Shown here: positions 27,192 through 36,360 of the stretch, one piece after another
Position numbering within the stretch: the stretch's first letter is position 1
Layout: the number at the start of each line of letters is the position of its first letter
From: Sipunculus nudus
Taxonomy: Eukaryota > Annelida > Sipuncula > Golfingiida > Sipunculidae
Assembly: GCA_026874595.1 (NCBI GenBank)
Contig: CM049317.1
Coordinates: 38,226,401 to 38,290,400, forward strand
Direction of reading: 5' to 3'
Length of the DNA: 64,000 nucleotides
Position numbers and translations under genes: made by a program
The notes under the pieces: generated by a model
What the model was told of the DNA's origin: nothing
Seen by the model: only the letters and a program-made list of their open reading frames with translations
The model's database searches: none

Positions 27192-28784
27192 ATGGTAGAC
27201 GCCGCCACAGACATCGTCCAGCAAACCGCCTTGTTTGCTGGTGGAACGAAACAAGATTCTATTTCACAAGGGCGATGGGTCAAAGTCGATCCTTTAACAC
27301 CTTCGTACAAAACCGGAGGCCCCATCACTTTTTTTATCAGCGGGAATTCGTCCGAGTATATCGATTTGACAAATACCATGCTGGTGGTGAAAATGGGTAT
27401 TTTCAACCAAGCCGGCAACCCGTGTCAAAAAGTCACTGAGGATTTCGTATCACCGGTCAATAATATTATTCATACTATTTGGCGGCAAGTCAATATTAAA
27501 TTGAATGGGACCGAATTGAATACACAAGATAACATGTACATGTACCGGGCGTATTTGGATAATTTATTAGGGTACAATAAAGGATACAAAGACACCTGTT
27601 TATCCGGCATGACAGGTTGGTTTAAAGATACACCTGGTAAATTCGATGAATTGCCACGGGCGATGGATAGTAGCAAAGATTACAGCAAGTCCTCCGCCGG
27701 CACCGACGGATTACACGACTGGAGCACGGACGACGGCGGGGGGAAAACCTCATACGAAAAGTACTCGTTCGATAAAACCACGTCAAGTTCGACGAGCGCA
27801 GGGAAGGAAATCTACCAGACGGTGATCATTCCGTCCGCCAACGGGGAAATTGGTTTAACTAAAAATACTGCCATTAAAGAATCAATTTTAACGGCGGCTT
27901 TAGGAAAAAATTATGGCATTTTAAATCGGTTTTTACAATTTTTTCCTAAAAACAATGAATTGTGCACGAACAGTGAACGGTCTAAACAAATAACTTTTAA
28001 AGCCCCAATCCATAGCGATATTACCAACCAGAAAAAACTGTTACCCAATGGTGTTGATTTGACACTTGAATTTGATTTTACCGGATCCACCGAATTTCCT
28101 ATCATGCAAATAGGAGGAAAAAATAATCAATTGAAAATTATGAATATGTACCTGGATGTCCGAAAAGTGCAACCGTCTCACCGTTTTCAACAAGCAGTTG
28201 AAGCGAATTTAGCCAGAAATATGCCTATTCGCTATCCTTTGAAACATACATTTATGAGAAGCCATAATTTACCCGTAAGTGGTACTCAGGCGACATTGAC
28301 CAATATGTTACAAGGGCAAATGCCACGTCGAATGGTATTTGCTTTTGTCGAAAGTAAAGCTTTAGCTGGAGATGAAACGAAAAACCCCTATAAATTAAAA
28401 GATTTAGGTGTCAATAAAGTTCAAGTGTATATGAACGGCCATCCCGTTCCGTCACAGCCGTACGAACCAGATTGGGATAAAGATTGGAAACGGGAATATA
28501 TTGATTTTTTAAATAATATCGGAGTGGTCCGTGGCGGGCTTGGTGTAGATATTTCTTATCAAGAGTTCAGGCAAGGGTATACGGTGTTTGCCATGGATTT
28601 TTCACCGACTTTGGCATCGGATGAAAAATACATTCAAGACCCGACTGTAGGGGTATTAAGAATGGATTTAGGGTTCAAAGACCAAACAGCGTTGGCTGAA
28701 CAACATATGGTCATCGTTTACTACGAAATGGATGGGGAAGTGACTATTGGGCAATCACGAGAAGTATTGAAATCGTATACCTAA
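27192..28784 (+). CDS. Candidate major capsid protein 1, 530 aa
   Basis: Start at ATG 27192. The N-terminal block (ISGNSSEYIDLTNTMLVVK, then SPVNNIIHTIWRQV and the YRAYLDNLL stretch) matches the conserved start of the large capsid-like protein common in invertebrate Polinton-type elements, as I recall it. Length and predominantly beta character suit a double jelly-roll major capsid protein. A Ser/Thr/Asp/Gly-rich loop at about 155-205 is the main region that differs from the adjacent paralog. The C-terminus holds PTLASDEKYIQDPTVGVLRM. Predicted role: hexon-like shell subunit. Confidence 0.8.
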   Translation: MVDAATDIVQQTALFAGGTKQDSISQGRWVKVDPLTPSYKTGGPITFFISGNSSEYIDLTNTMLVVKMGIFNQAGNPCQKVTEDFVSPVNNIIHTIWRQVNIKLNGTELNTQDNMYMYRAYLDNLLGYNKGYKDTCLSGMTGWFKDTPGKFDELPRAMDSSKDYSKSSAGTDGLHDWSTDDGGGKTSYEKYSFDKTTSSSTSAGKEIYQTVIIPSANGEIGLTKNTAIKESILTAALGKNYGILNRFLQFFPKNNELCTNSERSKQITFKAPIHSDITNQKKLLPNGVDLTLEFDFTGSTEFPIMQIGGKNNQLKIMNMYLDVRKVQPSHRFQQAVEANLARNMPIRYPLKHTFMRSHNLPVSGTQATLTNMLQGQMPRRMVFAFVESKALAGDETKNPYKLKDLGVNKVQVYMNGHPVPSQPYEPDWDKDWKREYIDFLNNIGVVRGGLGVDISYQEFRQGYTVFAMDFSPTLASDEKYIQDPTVGVLRMDLGFKDQTALAEQHMVIVYYEMDGEVTIGQSREVLKSYT

Positions 28785-28788
28785 AAAG

Positions 28789-28796
28789 TATAAAAG
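28789..28796 (+). promoter_or_regulatory. TATA box of capsid gene 2
   Basis: TATAAAAG 42 bp before the 28831 ATG. A two-codon ATG-AAT-TAG at 28815 lies near the expected transcript start and may or may not be included. Confidence 0.75.
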
Positions 28797-28830
28797 GCAT
28801 TTTTCATTTCACAAATGAATTAGTTCCATC

Positions 28831-30492
28831 ATGGACGGGGGTGGCGATCTCGTTCAAAACACGGCATTATTTACTGGAGGCACGAAACAAGATTCTATCT
28901 CACAAGGACGAACGGTTAAAATCGATTCTTTAACCCCTTCGTACAAAACTGGAGGTCCCGTTGAATTTGTTATCAATGGGGATAGTAATGAATATATCGA
29001 TTGGGCCAATTCTTTTATGATCGTTAAATTAAAAATAACCACGCAGGCGGGTCACCCATGTCAAAAATGGCTGGCCGATTTTGTTTCTCCCGTGAACAGT
29101 ATTGTTCACAGTTTATGGAAACAAGTCAGAATGGAAATGGAAGGAACGGAATTGAATACGTTGGATAACATGTATGCCTATCGAGCCTATTTAGAAAATT
29201 TACTTTCATTTAATCAAGAATTTAAAGAAACTGGTTTATCGGCCATGACAGGGTGGTTTAAAGATTCATCGGGAAAATTCAATGCGTTTCCAGATACTAC
29301 TAACTTTAAGACTAAAAACACGCATTGGGAAGAAACGATAAAGGGGGAAAAAAATAACGATAACAGTGCAAACAAAGATTTGTATGCATGGTCACGTGAT
29401 GTAGCTAACAAAAACACCGAGTGTAGTGAAAAAAATAACAAAAATAAAATTGTGTGTAGTGATTGGCGTCCATACGTAAAAGTATTCTTTAGTAAAGATT
29501 CCAATTTAATTAAAGTTCGGTTTATTCCTACAGCGTTGGGACCTGTGGGTTTAGAAATAAAAGATGATAAAGCTAAATATTCTATTTTAACCGCTTCGAT
29601 GGATAAAAATTACGGGATGTTAAACCGGTTTTTACAATTTTTCCCTAATAATGATCCTTTTTGTGAAAATACTGAAATTTCACAAGAAATTACTTTTAAA
29701 GCTCCTATTCATGCAGATTTAACCACTCAAAGTAAATTTATTATTAATGGTGTTAATATTAAAGTGACTTTTGATTTTCAATCTAATCCACAATTTTATA
29801 TTATGCGGGATTCTACAAACACTGATGTCACACAAAAAGGAGAATTAAAAATAACTAACATGTATTTGGATATACGTAAAGTTAAACCTTCTTTCCGGTT
29901 TCAACAAGCTGTGGAAGCTAATTTAAGTAAGGGGTTACCGATTCGGTACCCATTAAAACATTCCTTTATGCGTACTTATGATTTACCGACAAATGGCACC
30001 GAAGCGAATCTTGTAAATATGTTACAAGGTCAAATGCCCCGACGAATGATTTTTGGGTTTGTTAAAAGTTCTGCGGTTCGCGGGAATGAAAAAGAAAACC
30101 CTTATTTCTTCGATAATTTAAAAGCCAATAAAATACAAGTGTACATGAATAATTTTTCTGTACCTATTTTCCCTTATGAACCTAAATGGAGTAGGGATGG
30201 GAAACGGGAATATATTGATACATTAAATACGGTCGGAGTAGTGAGAGGGGCTTTGGGTGTGGATATTTCGTACCAAGATTACAGGAAAGGGTACACCTTT
30301 TTTGCAGTGGATTTTTCACCGACATTAGCATCGGATGAAAAATATATTCAGGATCCGATTGTAGGGGTATTGAGAATGGAACTGGCATTTGAAACCACAC
30401 TCACAAACCAACACACACTCATTGCATACTATGAAATGGATGGTGAAATCACAATAGACAAATCACGTCAAGTTTTAAAATCCTTTATTTAA
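28831..30492 (+). CDS. Candidate major capsid protein 2, 553 aa (paralog)
   Basis: Tandem paralog of the previous gene. Long identical blocks occur at both ends (GGTKQDSISQGR, PSYKTGGP, LQGQMPRRM, FSPTLASDEKYIQD), while the loop at about 155-225 is unrelated in sequence and charged, with several Lys, Asn and Cys. Both copies are intact and each has its own promoter, so both are probably used, either as distinct shell subunits or as antigenically or host-range diverged capsids (inference). Confidence 0.8.
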   Translation: MDGGGDLVQNTALFTGGTKQDSISQGRTVKIDSLTPSYKTGGPVEFVINGDSNEYIDWANSFMIVKLKITTQAGHPCQKWLADFVSPVNSIVHSLWKQVRMEMEGTELNTLDNMYAYRAYLENLLSFNQEFKETGLSAMTGWFKDSSGKFNAFPDTTNFKTKNTHWEETIKGEKNNDNSANKDLYAWSRDVANKNTECSEKNNKNKIVCSDWRPYVKVFFSKDSNLIKVRFIPTALGPVGLEIKDDKAKYSILTASMDKNYGMLNRFLQFFPNNDPFCENTEISQEITFKAPIHADLTTQSKFIINGVNIKVTFDFQSNPQFYIMRDSTNTDVTQKGELKITNMYLDIRKVKPSFRFQQAVEANLSKGLPIRYPLKHSFMRTYDLPTNGTEANLVNMLQGQMPRRMIFGFVKSSAVRGNEKENPYFFDNLKANKIQVYMNNFSVPIFPYEPKWSRDGKREYIDTLNTVGVVRGALGVDISYQDYRKGYTFFAVDFSPTLASDEKYIQDPIVGVLRMELAFETTLTNQHTLIAYYEMDGEITIDKSRQVLKSFI

Positions 30493-30643
30493 AAAACGTC
30501 ACATATTACTAAATGCAATTATATTTTTATTATTTTTTTAACTACACTCAGTGATTTTATCTTTGAATGTATTTTTATCATTATTTAACTTTACTTCATT
30601 TCTTCTTAATGCGTGTTTACATTTTACAGTTCAGTAGTCTTTG
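30493..30643. other. Convergent intergenic region
   Basis: AT-rich gap between the rightward capsid gene 2 and the leftward RING gene, presumably containing both 3' ends. No hairpin terminator is evident or expected. Confidence 0.5.
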
Positions 30644-32692
30644 TTACTCATTGAAATCGCCCACTTGGTAAACGTTCAATTGTCCTTGAATAACATTTTC
30701 ATTGAGTTCATCATCGAACACACCTTCATCTTCAGACGACGAGGAAACAAAATGATCTTCATCCACTAAATTGCTGCCGAAGCCCATGGACCGCGTCACA
30801 CTTATATCATCTGAATCTGTTTTCTGAATTTTTATCAACATTCGACTTCCACTGTCGGGTGCACATTCTGTTTTCATCTCACAGGCAAACACTAAACAAC
30901 ACGATACGGTATTTAATTTCCCGTGCTTATTTTCCATGGACTGGGGATTTTCAATCATCATCCCATCGCTGTTCCTGATCTTGGCAAAGAAATTGATTTG
31001 GTCCGGTTCCGTTTCAATGATCCCTGGAGGTTTCGGATAAACGCACGAAATCGGAAGCGCCGAATCGTACGCAAAGATTTTGCGCCCATCCCCTAGTTGA
31101 CACCAGACCATCGATGCTTCTCTTTCCAGCTGTGCTTGTAACAAAATCACGTCGCCGTATTCTCCCATGTATTCTTCAAACGCTTGTTTTAAATTTTCAA
31201 ATCCTTGAGGGAGTTTTTTCAAACACCAACTTTGTAAAGACACTCGATCCGATTCTACAAGGCCCAACGGTGTCAGTTTCAATTCTTGTTCGTACCCCGC
31301 CCGTAAAATCAATTGGTTCATGGCCACACTGTGGATTTTACGCGACTCTGAAAAATAGTCATGGATCAATTGCCAACATTCCGAAGACAATAAATCTAAC
31401 GGGCGTATCATTCCTTCCCGCCCCGTGATTTTGAATTTGTCAAACACGTACTTGGTACACACGCGTGAATAAAAACAAGGTACATGCTCGTTTTCTTTCA
31501 AGTTCTTTAACACGAAATACAGTTGGTGTCCCAGATAGCACATTTGTCCGTTCCAGTCGACCAGCGGGTATGTGGGGGCCGGTAAAGTCTTGGGAGGGGC
31601 AGGGATCGTTTGCGTTAACATCACCCCGTTGTAACAGATGTACAAAAAACAATCAACAAATTCCGGAAACTGCGCATCAAATACTCCTGAATTATGTTGC
31701 CATGATGTGAATACAAAAGGAAAAGGGAGATAGTTTGTCAAATACCTTAACCCATACCCCATAAAAAACTGCGAGACTTCGGATGGGAGGTCGTCCAAAG
31801 ATAAAAAGTCGACATTGTTGTCATCGGGGATCCGTTCCCTTCTGTCTGAAAAATTCAATTTCACACACACGGTGCTGTCACATAACGCGAACGGAGATGA
31901 CCGCATCATCGTTTGAAATTGCCGGGGGGTCACGTGTCTCGAATGCGCTAACAATAGGCTTACTACCAATGACATGTCATTGTAACACGATGGGCACATT
32001 TTCCATATCCCACGGTTAGGATATATAACTTTGTACCTGTCACTATTATCATGAAGAAAAACCCGGCACATGATGTCGGCAGGGTTCGAACATGATTGCT
32101 CTTCATCGAAAAAATATTTCATCCATTCCAAAACCGGTGGAGTATCTCTCTCTATCCCTCGTGCACACACTACACTGTTAAAAGGCTCGTCACTGCCTAA
32201 ACTTGCGTAAAACCCATCAACAATTTCTTGCCGTTTTTGTAATGTCTCTTCCGTTAAATCTTCCGGGTGTAAATATGGCCGGAACTCTTCACGGAGTGGT
32301 GGAACATTGCAACAGCGGGTCGTACAAAATTCTCTCACAATAACTCCTAAGACTGCAGTATATTTTCCACAGGCCGGGCAAAATGTCAAATACATTCTAT
32401 CTTCGGATTCCAAAGTAATCAGTCTGTACTTGATACAAAAATTGCATACACAAGTGTGGCATCCCGTTAAGACATTGGCTGCTCGTTTTTTACAAATCAA
32501 ACAGGCACAGCTGTGTTTGTCGGTTGCCAAAACCGTAGCGGGTTGGATTTTTTGCCGATTGAAGTAGATGTTGGACAAGACTTGGAAAGGTTCTTCTATA
32601 GGCCCGTACCGGTGCCCGATAAACGGGGAATCCGTCCAGACAGATTTTAAACACCCGTTCCATACTTCTGATTTGTGTGTGTTACGCCACAT
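30644..32692 (-). CDS. 682-aa protein with N-terminal RING-type zinc finger
   Basis: ATG at 32692 lies 32 bp downstream of a minus-strand TATAAA (32729-32724). A RING-like metal cluster occupies residues 62-108: C62/C64, C67, C78-H79, C81/C83, C86, C105 and C108. A further Cys cluster follows (C123, C127, C128). The remaining 550 residues are unrecognised, with an acidic Ser/Asp/Glu tail (about 640-665). A RING suggests E3 ubiquitin ligase activity, used by many DNA viruses against host factors, but the large C-terminal part has no assigned function. Leftward orientation and the shared ETS-rich promoter suggest early expression. Confidence 0.8.
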   Translation of the reverse strand: MWRNTHKSEVWNGCLKSVWTDSPFIGHRYGPIEEPFQVLSNIYFNRQKIQPATVLATDKHSCACLICKKRAANVLTGCHTCVCNFCIKYRLITLESEDRMYLTFCPACGKYTAVLGVIVREFCTTRCCNVPPLREEFRPYLHPEDLTEETLQKRQEIVDGFYASLGSDEPFNSVVCARGIERDTPPVLEWMKYFFDEEQSCSNPADIMCRVFLHDNSDRYKVIYPNRGIWKMCPSCYNDMSLVVSLLLAHSRHVTPRQFQTMMRSSPFALCDSTVCVKLNFSDRRERIPDDNNVDFLSLDDLPSEVSQFFMGYGLRYLTNYLPFPFVFTSWQHNSGVFDAQFPEFVDCFLYICYNGVMLTQTIPAPPKTLPAPTYPLVDWNGQMCYLGHQLYFVLKNLKENEHVPCFYSRVCTKYVFDKFKITGREGMIRPLDLLSSECWQLIHDYFSESRKIHSVAMNQLILRAGYEQELKLTPLGLVESDRVSLQSWCLKKLPQGFENLKQAFEEYMGEYGDVILLQAQLEREASMVWCQLGDGRKIFAYDSALPISCVYPKPPGIIETEPDQINFFAKIRNSDGMMIENPQSMENKHGKLNTVSCCLVFACEMKTECAPDSGSRMLIKIQKTDSDDISVTRSMGFGSNLVDEDHFVSSSSEDEGVFDDELNENVIQGQLNVYQVGDFNE

Positions 32693-32723
32693 GATTGATT
32701 ATTGATGAGTAAAACCAGAAAAA

Positions 32724-32819
32724 TTTATACCCTTTATTTCTTATCAAGTATTTCCGGTTTCTTTTTTTTTTGTGTAAAGTATTTCCGGTGTCTTGGAATT
32801 TTTATCAGTCACTTCCGGT
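32724..32819. promoter_or_regulatory. Divergent promoter with three ETS-type sites (RING / PC4-like)
   Basis: A minus-strand TATAAA (32729-32724) serves the RING gene. TTTCCGGT (32751-32758), ATTTCCGGT (32781-32789) and ACTTCCGGT (32811-32819) are reverse complements of ACCGGAA(A/G)T, the motif of the PolB promoter. No clear TATA is seen for the plus-strand gene; GTATTAATAC at about 32,829 may substitute. Confidence 0.7.
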
Positions 32820-32880
32820 CCTCGCCAGTATTAATACAGGGGTATCATGTGACAAGACTCAGTCTACAACGGTTACCGTC

Positions 32881-33495
32881 ATGAACAACCCACGACCCGC
32901 TAAGAAGTTAAAGCTGACACCGCCCGCACCAGCAACAGAAAGTATGGTGGTTCACGATGAATGCCGAGCTTCCCGAAAAGTCTTTCTGGGCGGTAGTGAA
33001 AACAACTGGTGGTTTGCGACACCTCAAGGGTACAATGTGAAAATCGGGTGCTGGAGTAAAGGCATGCCTGTGGCTAAAAAGGGCGTGACTTTAACACCTG
33101 AAGAACTCCGTAAATTGGCTACCAATATTGATAAAGTCAATAACACTGTCATTGAAGTTCTCCACGATAGCCATAAAGATTACCGCTTCACCTTATCACC
33201 GGGCAACCCTAATTTTCCCGATACACGGATCGTCGCTGTCAGCTGCGGAAGTGCCTGGCCGAACATCGTCAACATCCGAGAATGGTACTACAACTTCAAA
33301 GAAGGCAAACGGTTCCCCAGTAAAACTGGAGCAGCATTGTTTATCGACGTATGGGCTGAAGTTGTGAAACATATTGATGATATTGTGAATCTGATTGCCT
33401 GTCAAGAAGACCATGGCAATATTGAAGCCGCTGTGGCTTGCGGGAACCATCCTGAGTTTATGTTTTCAGAGACTTTATCTGATGACGAATATTGA
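32881..33495 (+). CDS. Tandem PC4/SUB1-like ssDNA-binding protein, 204 aa
   Basis: ATG at 32881 (GTCATGA); the frame is open further upstream but earlier starts would lie within the promoter. It opens with an NLS-like PAKKLKL, then has two PC4-like halves. Residues about 33-93 contain KIGCWSKGMPVAKKGVTLTPEEL, and about 113-172 contain VNIREWYYNFKEGKRFPSKTGAAL. The 'IREWY...G..P.K.G..L' pattern is the PC4 (p15) hallmark. PC4 normally dimerises to bind ssDNA and acts as a Pol II coactivator; here one chain carries two copies. Likely role: viral transcription or replication cofactor. A polyadenylation signal AATAAA is near 33540. Confidence 0.8.
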   Translation: MNNPRPAKKLKLTPPAPATESMVVHDECRASRKVFLGGSENNWWFATPQGYNVKIGCWSKGMPVAKKGVTLTPEELRKLATNIDKVNNTVIEVLHDSHKDYRFTLSPGNPNFPDTRIVAVSCGSAWPNIVNIREWYYNFKEGKRFPSKTGAALFIDVWAEVVKHIDDIVNLIACQEDHGNIEAAVACGNHPEFMFSETLSDDEY

Positions 33496-33578
33496 CTTTG
33501 TGCTTGATCATCATTTGCATGTGTGTTTATGAAAAGAAAAAATAAAAAATGTTTGCTTTGATATCCTGTCTTGTTTCC

Positions 33579-33586
33579 TATATAAA
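33579..33586 (+). promoter_or_regulatory. TATA box of WEV-family gene 2
   Basis: TATATAAA 36 bp before the 33615 ATG, which supports that start over the in-frame ATG at 33549 lying upstream of the box. Confidence 0.75.
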
Positions 33587-33614
33587 CGAACGAAGTGTGA
33601 GATGTGAATGGAAA

Positions 33615-34877
33615 ATGGCGTCCGACCCGTCTTTAATCCAAACCCAACCTTTTTACCTGAACTTAAAAGCCCAAGGTCCTGTGTATGATTCCATTACTAA
33701 AGGCAATGTAATTAAATTTAAAATCGAACCGGAATTGATGTTGCATCCCCGGGCGGGTGATTGGGAAGTGGCTCTTACCCGGTTAAGTCATCCGAGTGCC
33801 TGGTTCAATATCCATGAAAATGAATGTTGGGTAAAACTGACTCATAAAACCAAAACGGATGAATACTCTATTAAAGAATATGTCCCCGCAGGCTATTGTC
33901 CCCGCTTATTCATGTACGGAAAAGAAACCGATAAAGATAATGAATTCAGTACAGCTAGAGGGGTCGGATTATGGCAAGCTTTAGAAGATTGTTTTACGAA
34001 ATTAAATGCCCAAAAAGATCAATTAAATTTAACCGGATCTGAACAAGAAAAAAGTGATAGCGGGACAAAATATATTAATCCTCAACTGGTTCGGTTATTT
34101 GATTCCGTATTTCCAGGAGGTGGGTCAAGGTCTTCCAAAGATAAAAAACAAAATATGCGAATGGGAATTGCATTTCCCATAGATGAAACATCTGGCGATC
34201 ATACGTATTCATTAGAAATGGATGTAAAATTAGCACATATGATGGGGTTCAGAGATACCGTTTTAAAGAAACGGGCGGCTAAAAAATGTGATGAAGTTTT
34301 ATTTGTTATGTCTAAAACAGAGGATATTAATGATTGGATAATAAAAAAGGGAGGTGAATTAGAAACTTATAAAGAAAATAAAAATAGTGACGTTTATGTA
34401 ACAGATAATAAAACTGTGAAATATAATTATCAAACCCATTACCCTTGTGTAAACCAACTGGATATACGCCCCAATGAAATGGAATGTATTATTGAAATCC
34501 ACACCGATTTTACTGAACCCGATACGTTTCATAATGCCCACCATCATGAAGGTGCAACCCGTGTTTTAGCTACATTTCACGCTAGAGCTGAAGCCAATGC
34601 TAACCGCCCTGAAGACCAATGTTTTATTGAAAGTACTTTTAAATCAGCGGCTATCGGGTTCAATGTACCTTACAGCACTATTCGCCAATATCTATCATCC
34701 ACCACTAATTACCATGCCACCTTTCATCAGTATCATAAATGCCGAGTCGGGTGGTATTCTGAACTGAAATTTCAATTCAAACATCCAAACGGTTATCCTG
34801 TCAATTTTATCCCGGGTGGGGATTTATTCATGCAATTGTATTTTAAACCTCGACGTAAACGTAGGAGGGGTATATAA
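33615..34877 (+). CDS. WEV-family protein 2, 420 aa
   Basis: Clearly paralogous to the next gene. Shared blocks include LHPRAGDWEVALTRLSHPSAW, the GYCPRLF region, a central G..FP segment, EMECIIEIHTDFTEPDTF, ATFHARAEANANRPED, and a C-terminal G(W)YSE(L)KFQFKHPNG...PGGDLFMQL. Predominantly beta. The conserved C-terminal blocks suggest an assembly interface. Could be a minor capsid or vertex protein; function not established. The stop TAA lies inside the TATA box of the following gene. Confidence 0.8.
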   Translation: MASDPSLIQTQPFYLNLKAQGPVYDSITKGNVIKFKIEPELMLHPRAGDWEVALTRLSHPSAWFNIHENECWVKLTHKTKTDEYSIKEYVPAGYCPRLFMYGKETDKDNEFSTARGVGLWQALEDCFTKLNAQKDQLNLTGSEQEKSDSGTKYINPQLVRLFDSVFPGGGSRSSKDKKQNMRMGIAFPIDETSGDHTYSLEMDVKLAHMMGFRDTVLKKRAAKKCDEVLFVMSKTEDINDWIIKKGGELETYKENKNSDVYVTDNKTVKYNYQTHYPCVNQLDIRPNEMECIIEIHTDFTEPDTFHNAHHHEGATRVLATFHARAEANANRPEDQCFIESTFKSAAIGFNVPYSTIRQYLSSTTNYHATFHQYHKCRVGWYSELKFQFKHPNGYPVNFIPGGDLFMQLYFKPRRKRRRGI

Positions 34878-34878
34878 A
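34871..34878 (+). promoter_or_regulatory. TATA box overlapping a stop codon
   Basis: TATATAAA containing the TAA stop at 34875-34877, 43 bp before the 34914 ATG. Confidence 0.75.
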
Positions 34879-34913
34879 ACCCCTTGTCCGTTCTGTTTGA
34901 AAGGGAGTTGAAC

Positions 34914-36188
34914 ATGGATCCCCCGACCTCGTACCGTACCAGTGATTTTTTTATTTCCATTGAGAAAATCATTGAAAATGAATCTGCATTAAACGGTCAA
35001 GTTAAAGTGAATTTATCCCCCCAACTTTTCTTGCATCCTCATTATGGCCCGTGGGAAGTGAGTTTAACCCAATTAACATTCCCATCCGCTTGGTATACCG
35101 TTCATGAAAAGGAATGTTTTTTACGTCTGGTTCATACTAAAATTCATAAAACCACTAAAGAAACCACTACCTATTCCGCACAAACCTATTTAGAACCAGG
35201 ATATTATCCCCGTCATTTTATTTTTCGAAAATGGCAAAATAGGGCCGGTGGAAGAAAACAATTAGATCGTATGGTCTATGTAGGATCTTTAAAAGCTCTA
35301 AAAAATATAATAGAGGAATTAAATCAATTAAAAACAGAATTACATTTAGAAGGATCCCAACATGAAAATAATGAAGTAGGAATTGTACGTTTAGTCCAAC
35401 GTGTTTTGGCTGGAACTACAGACAAAAACGATAAGAGTGGTGAAAATGTTAGTTATGGACTGGCTTTCCCAGGAATACACGATACATCCTGTAAGTCAGT
35501 TGTCTCTGGTACGGATAACAATACTTATGACCATCATTTCAAATTAGAAATGCATCCCAAGCTCCGACACATGTTTGGATTTAATCGGGATTTATATGAA
35601 TATGAAATTGAAGAACCCATTATAGGTTCCACATATGTCGTAAATAAAAACAAATGGAATGTCATGGATTTAAATTGGGAACGGGTTTTACATTCGCATT
35701 TGAGAATAAAAAATGACAAGAAAAATACAGACAAAGCCTGTTTTCAGGTACATTACCCTCGGGTCGCTCAAAATCAAATCCGTATCAATGAAATTGAATC
35801 CATCCTGGAAGTGCATACGGATTTTACACGCCCTGATACGTTCCGAGAAATTAAAGATTTTAATCCTAAAAAAGATGAAGGGCCTGAACGGGTCTTGGCT
35901 ACAATACACGCCCGGCCCGAAGCCAATGCGAACCGCCCTGAAGACGCCTGTTTAATTGAAAGTACGTATAAAAACCCAGTGCTCTCATTTCGAAAACCTT
36001 ACAGCCGCATCCGTGAATTATTTTCTTCCACCTACCATCACCCCTTAACCACTACTAATTATCATGAATGTCTAAGCGGGTGGTACTCTGATATGACCTT
36101 TCAATTCAAACATCCGTCAGGCCATAACGCTATTTTTATCCCCGGAGGTAAAATATTTATGCAATTGCACTTTAAACCATGTAATTGA
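34914..36188 (+). CDS. WEV-family protein 3, 424 aa
   Basis: Tandem paralog of the 420-aa protein, with the same block order (PWEVSLTQLTFPSAW, PGYYPRHF, IESILEVHTDFTRPDTF, ARPEANANRPEDA, SDMTFQFKHPSG). The middle (about 95-250) is the most diverged. Start at ATG 34914 after the TATA box; the open frame before it has no ATG. Three such genes in one element, two adjacent, parallel the duplicated capsid genes and suggest heteromeric virion parts. Confidence 0.8.
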   Translation: MDPPTSYRTSDFFISIEKIIENESALNGQVKVNLSPQLFLHPHYGPWEVSLTQLTFPSAWYTVHEKECFLRLVHTKIHKTTKETTTYSAQTYLEPGYYPRHFIFRKWQNRAGGRKQLDRMVYVGSLKALKNIIEELNQLKTELHLEGSQHENNEVGIVRLVQRVLAGTTDKNDKSGENVSYGLAFPGIHDTSCKSVVSGTDNNTYDHHFKLEMHPKLRHMFGFNRDLYEYEIEEPIIGSTYVVNKNKWNVMDLNWERVLHSHLRIKNDKKNTDKACFQVHYPRVAQNQIRINEIESILEVHTDFTRPDTFREIKDFNPKKDEGPERVLATIHARPEANANRPEDACLIESTYKNPVLSFRKPYSRIRELFSSTYHHPLTTTNYHECLSGWYSDMTFQFKHPSGHNAIFIPGGKIFMQLHFKPCN

Positions 36189-36199
36189 TGATTTTTTTT

Positions 36200-36334
36200 C
36201 AAACAGTTCCGGTTCCCCTCCCCGTACTTCCGTTGCCTATGATCCTTGCATAACACTGCCGGAACCCCATGAAATTTTTTTAAACCCTTCCGGTCTACTT
36301 TGTACCGGTCCCCCACGGCAGTCGGGTATATAAA
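36200..36334 (+). promoter_or_regulatory. Promoter with TATA box and ETS-type sites
   Basis: TATATAAA at 36327-36334, 34 bp before the 36361 ATG. Upstream are GTTCCGGTT (36206-36214), ACTTCCGTT (36226-36234) and CCTTCCGGT (36286-36294), which are perfect or near ETS-type cores. Confidence 0.7.
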
Positions 36335-36360
36335 CCGGGTCCCGCATCTTCACAGAAACC

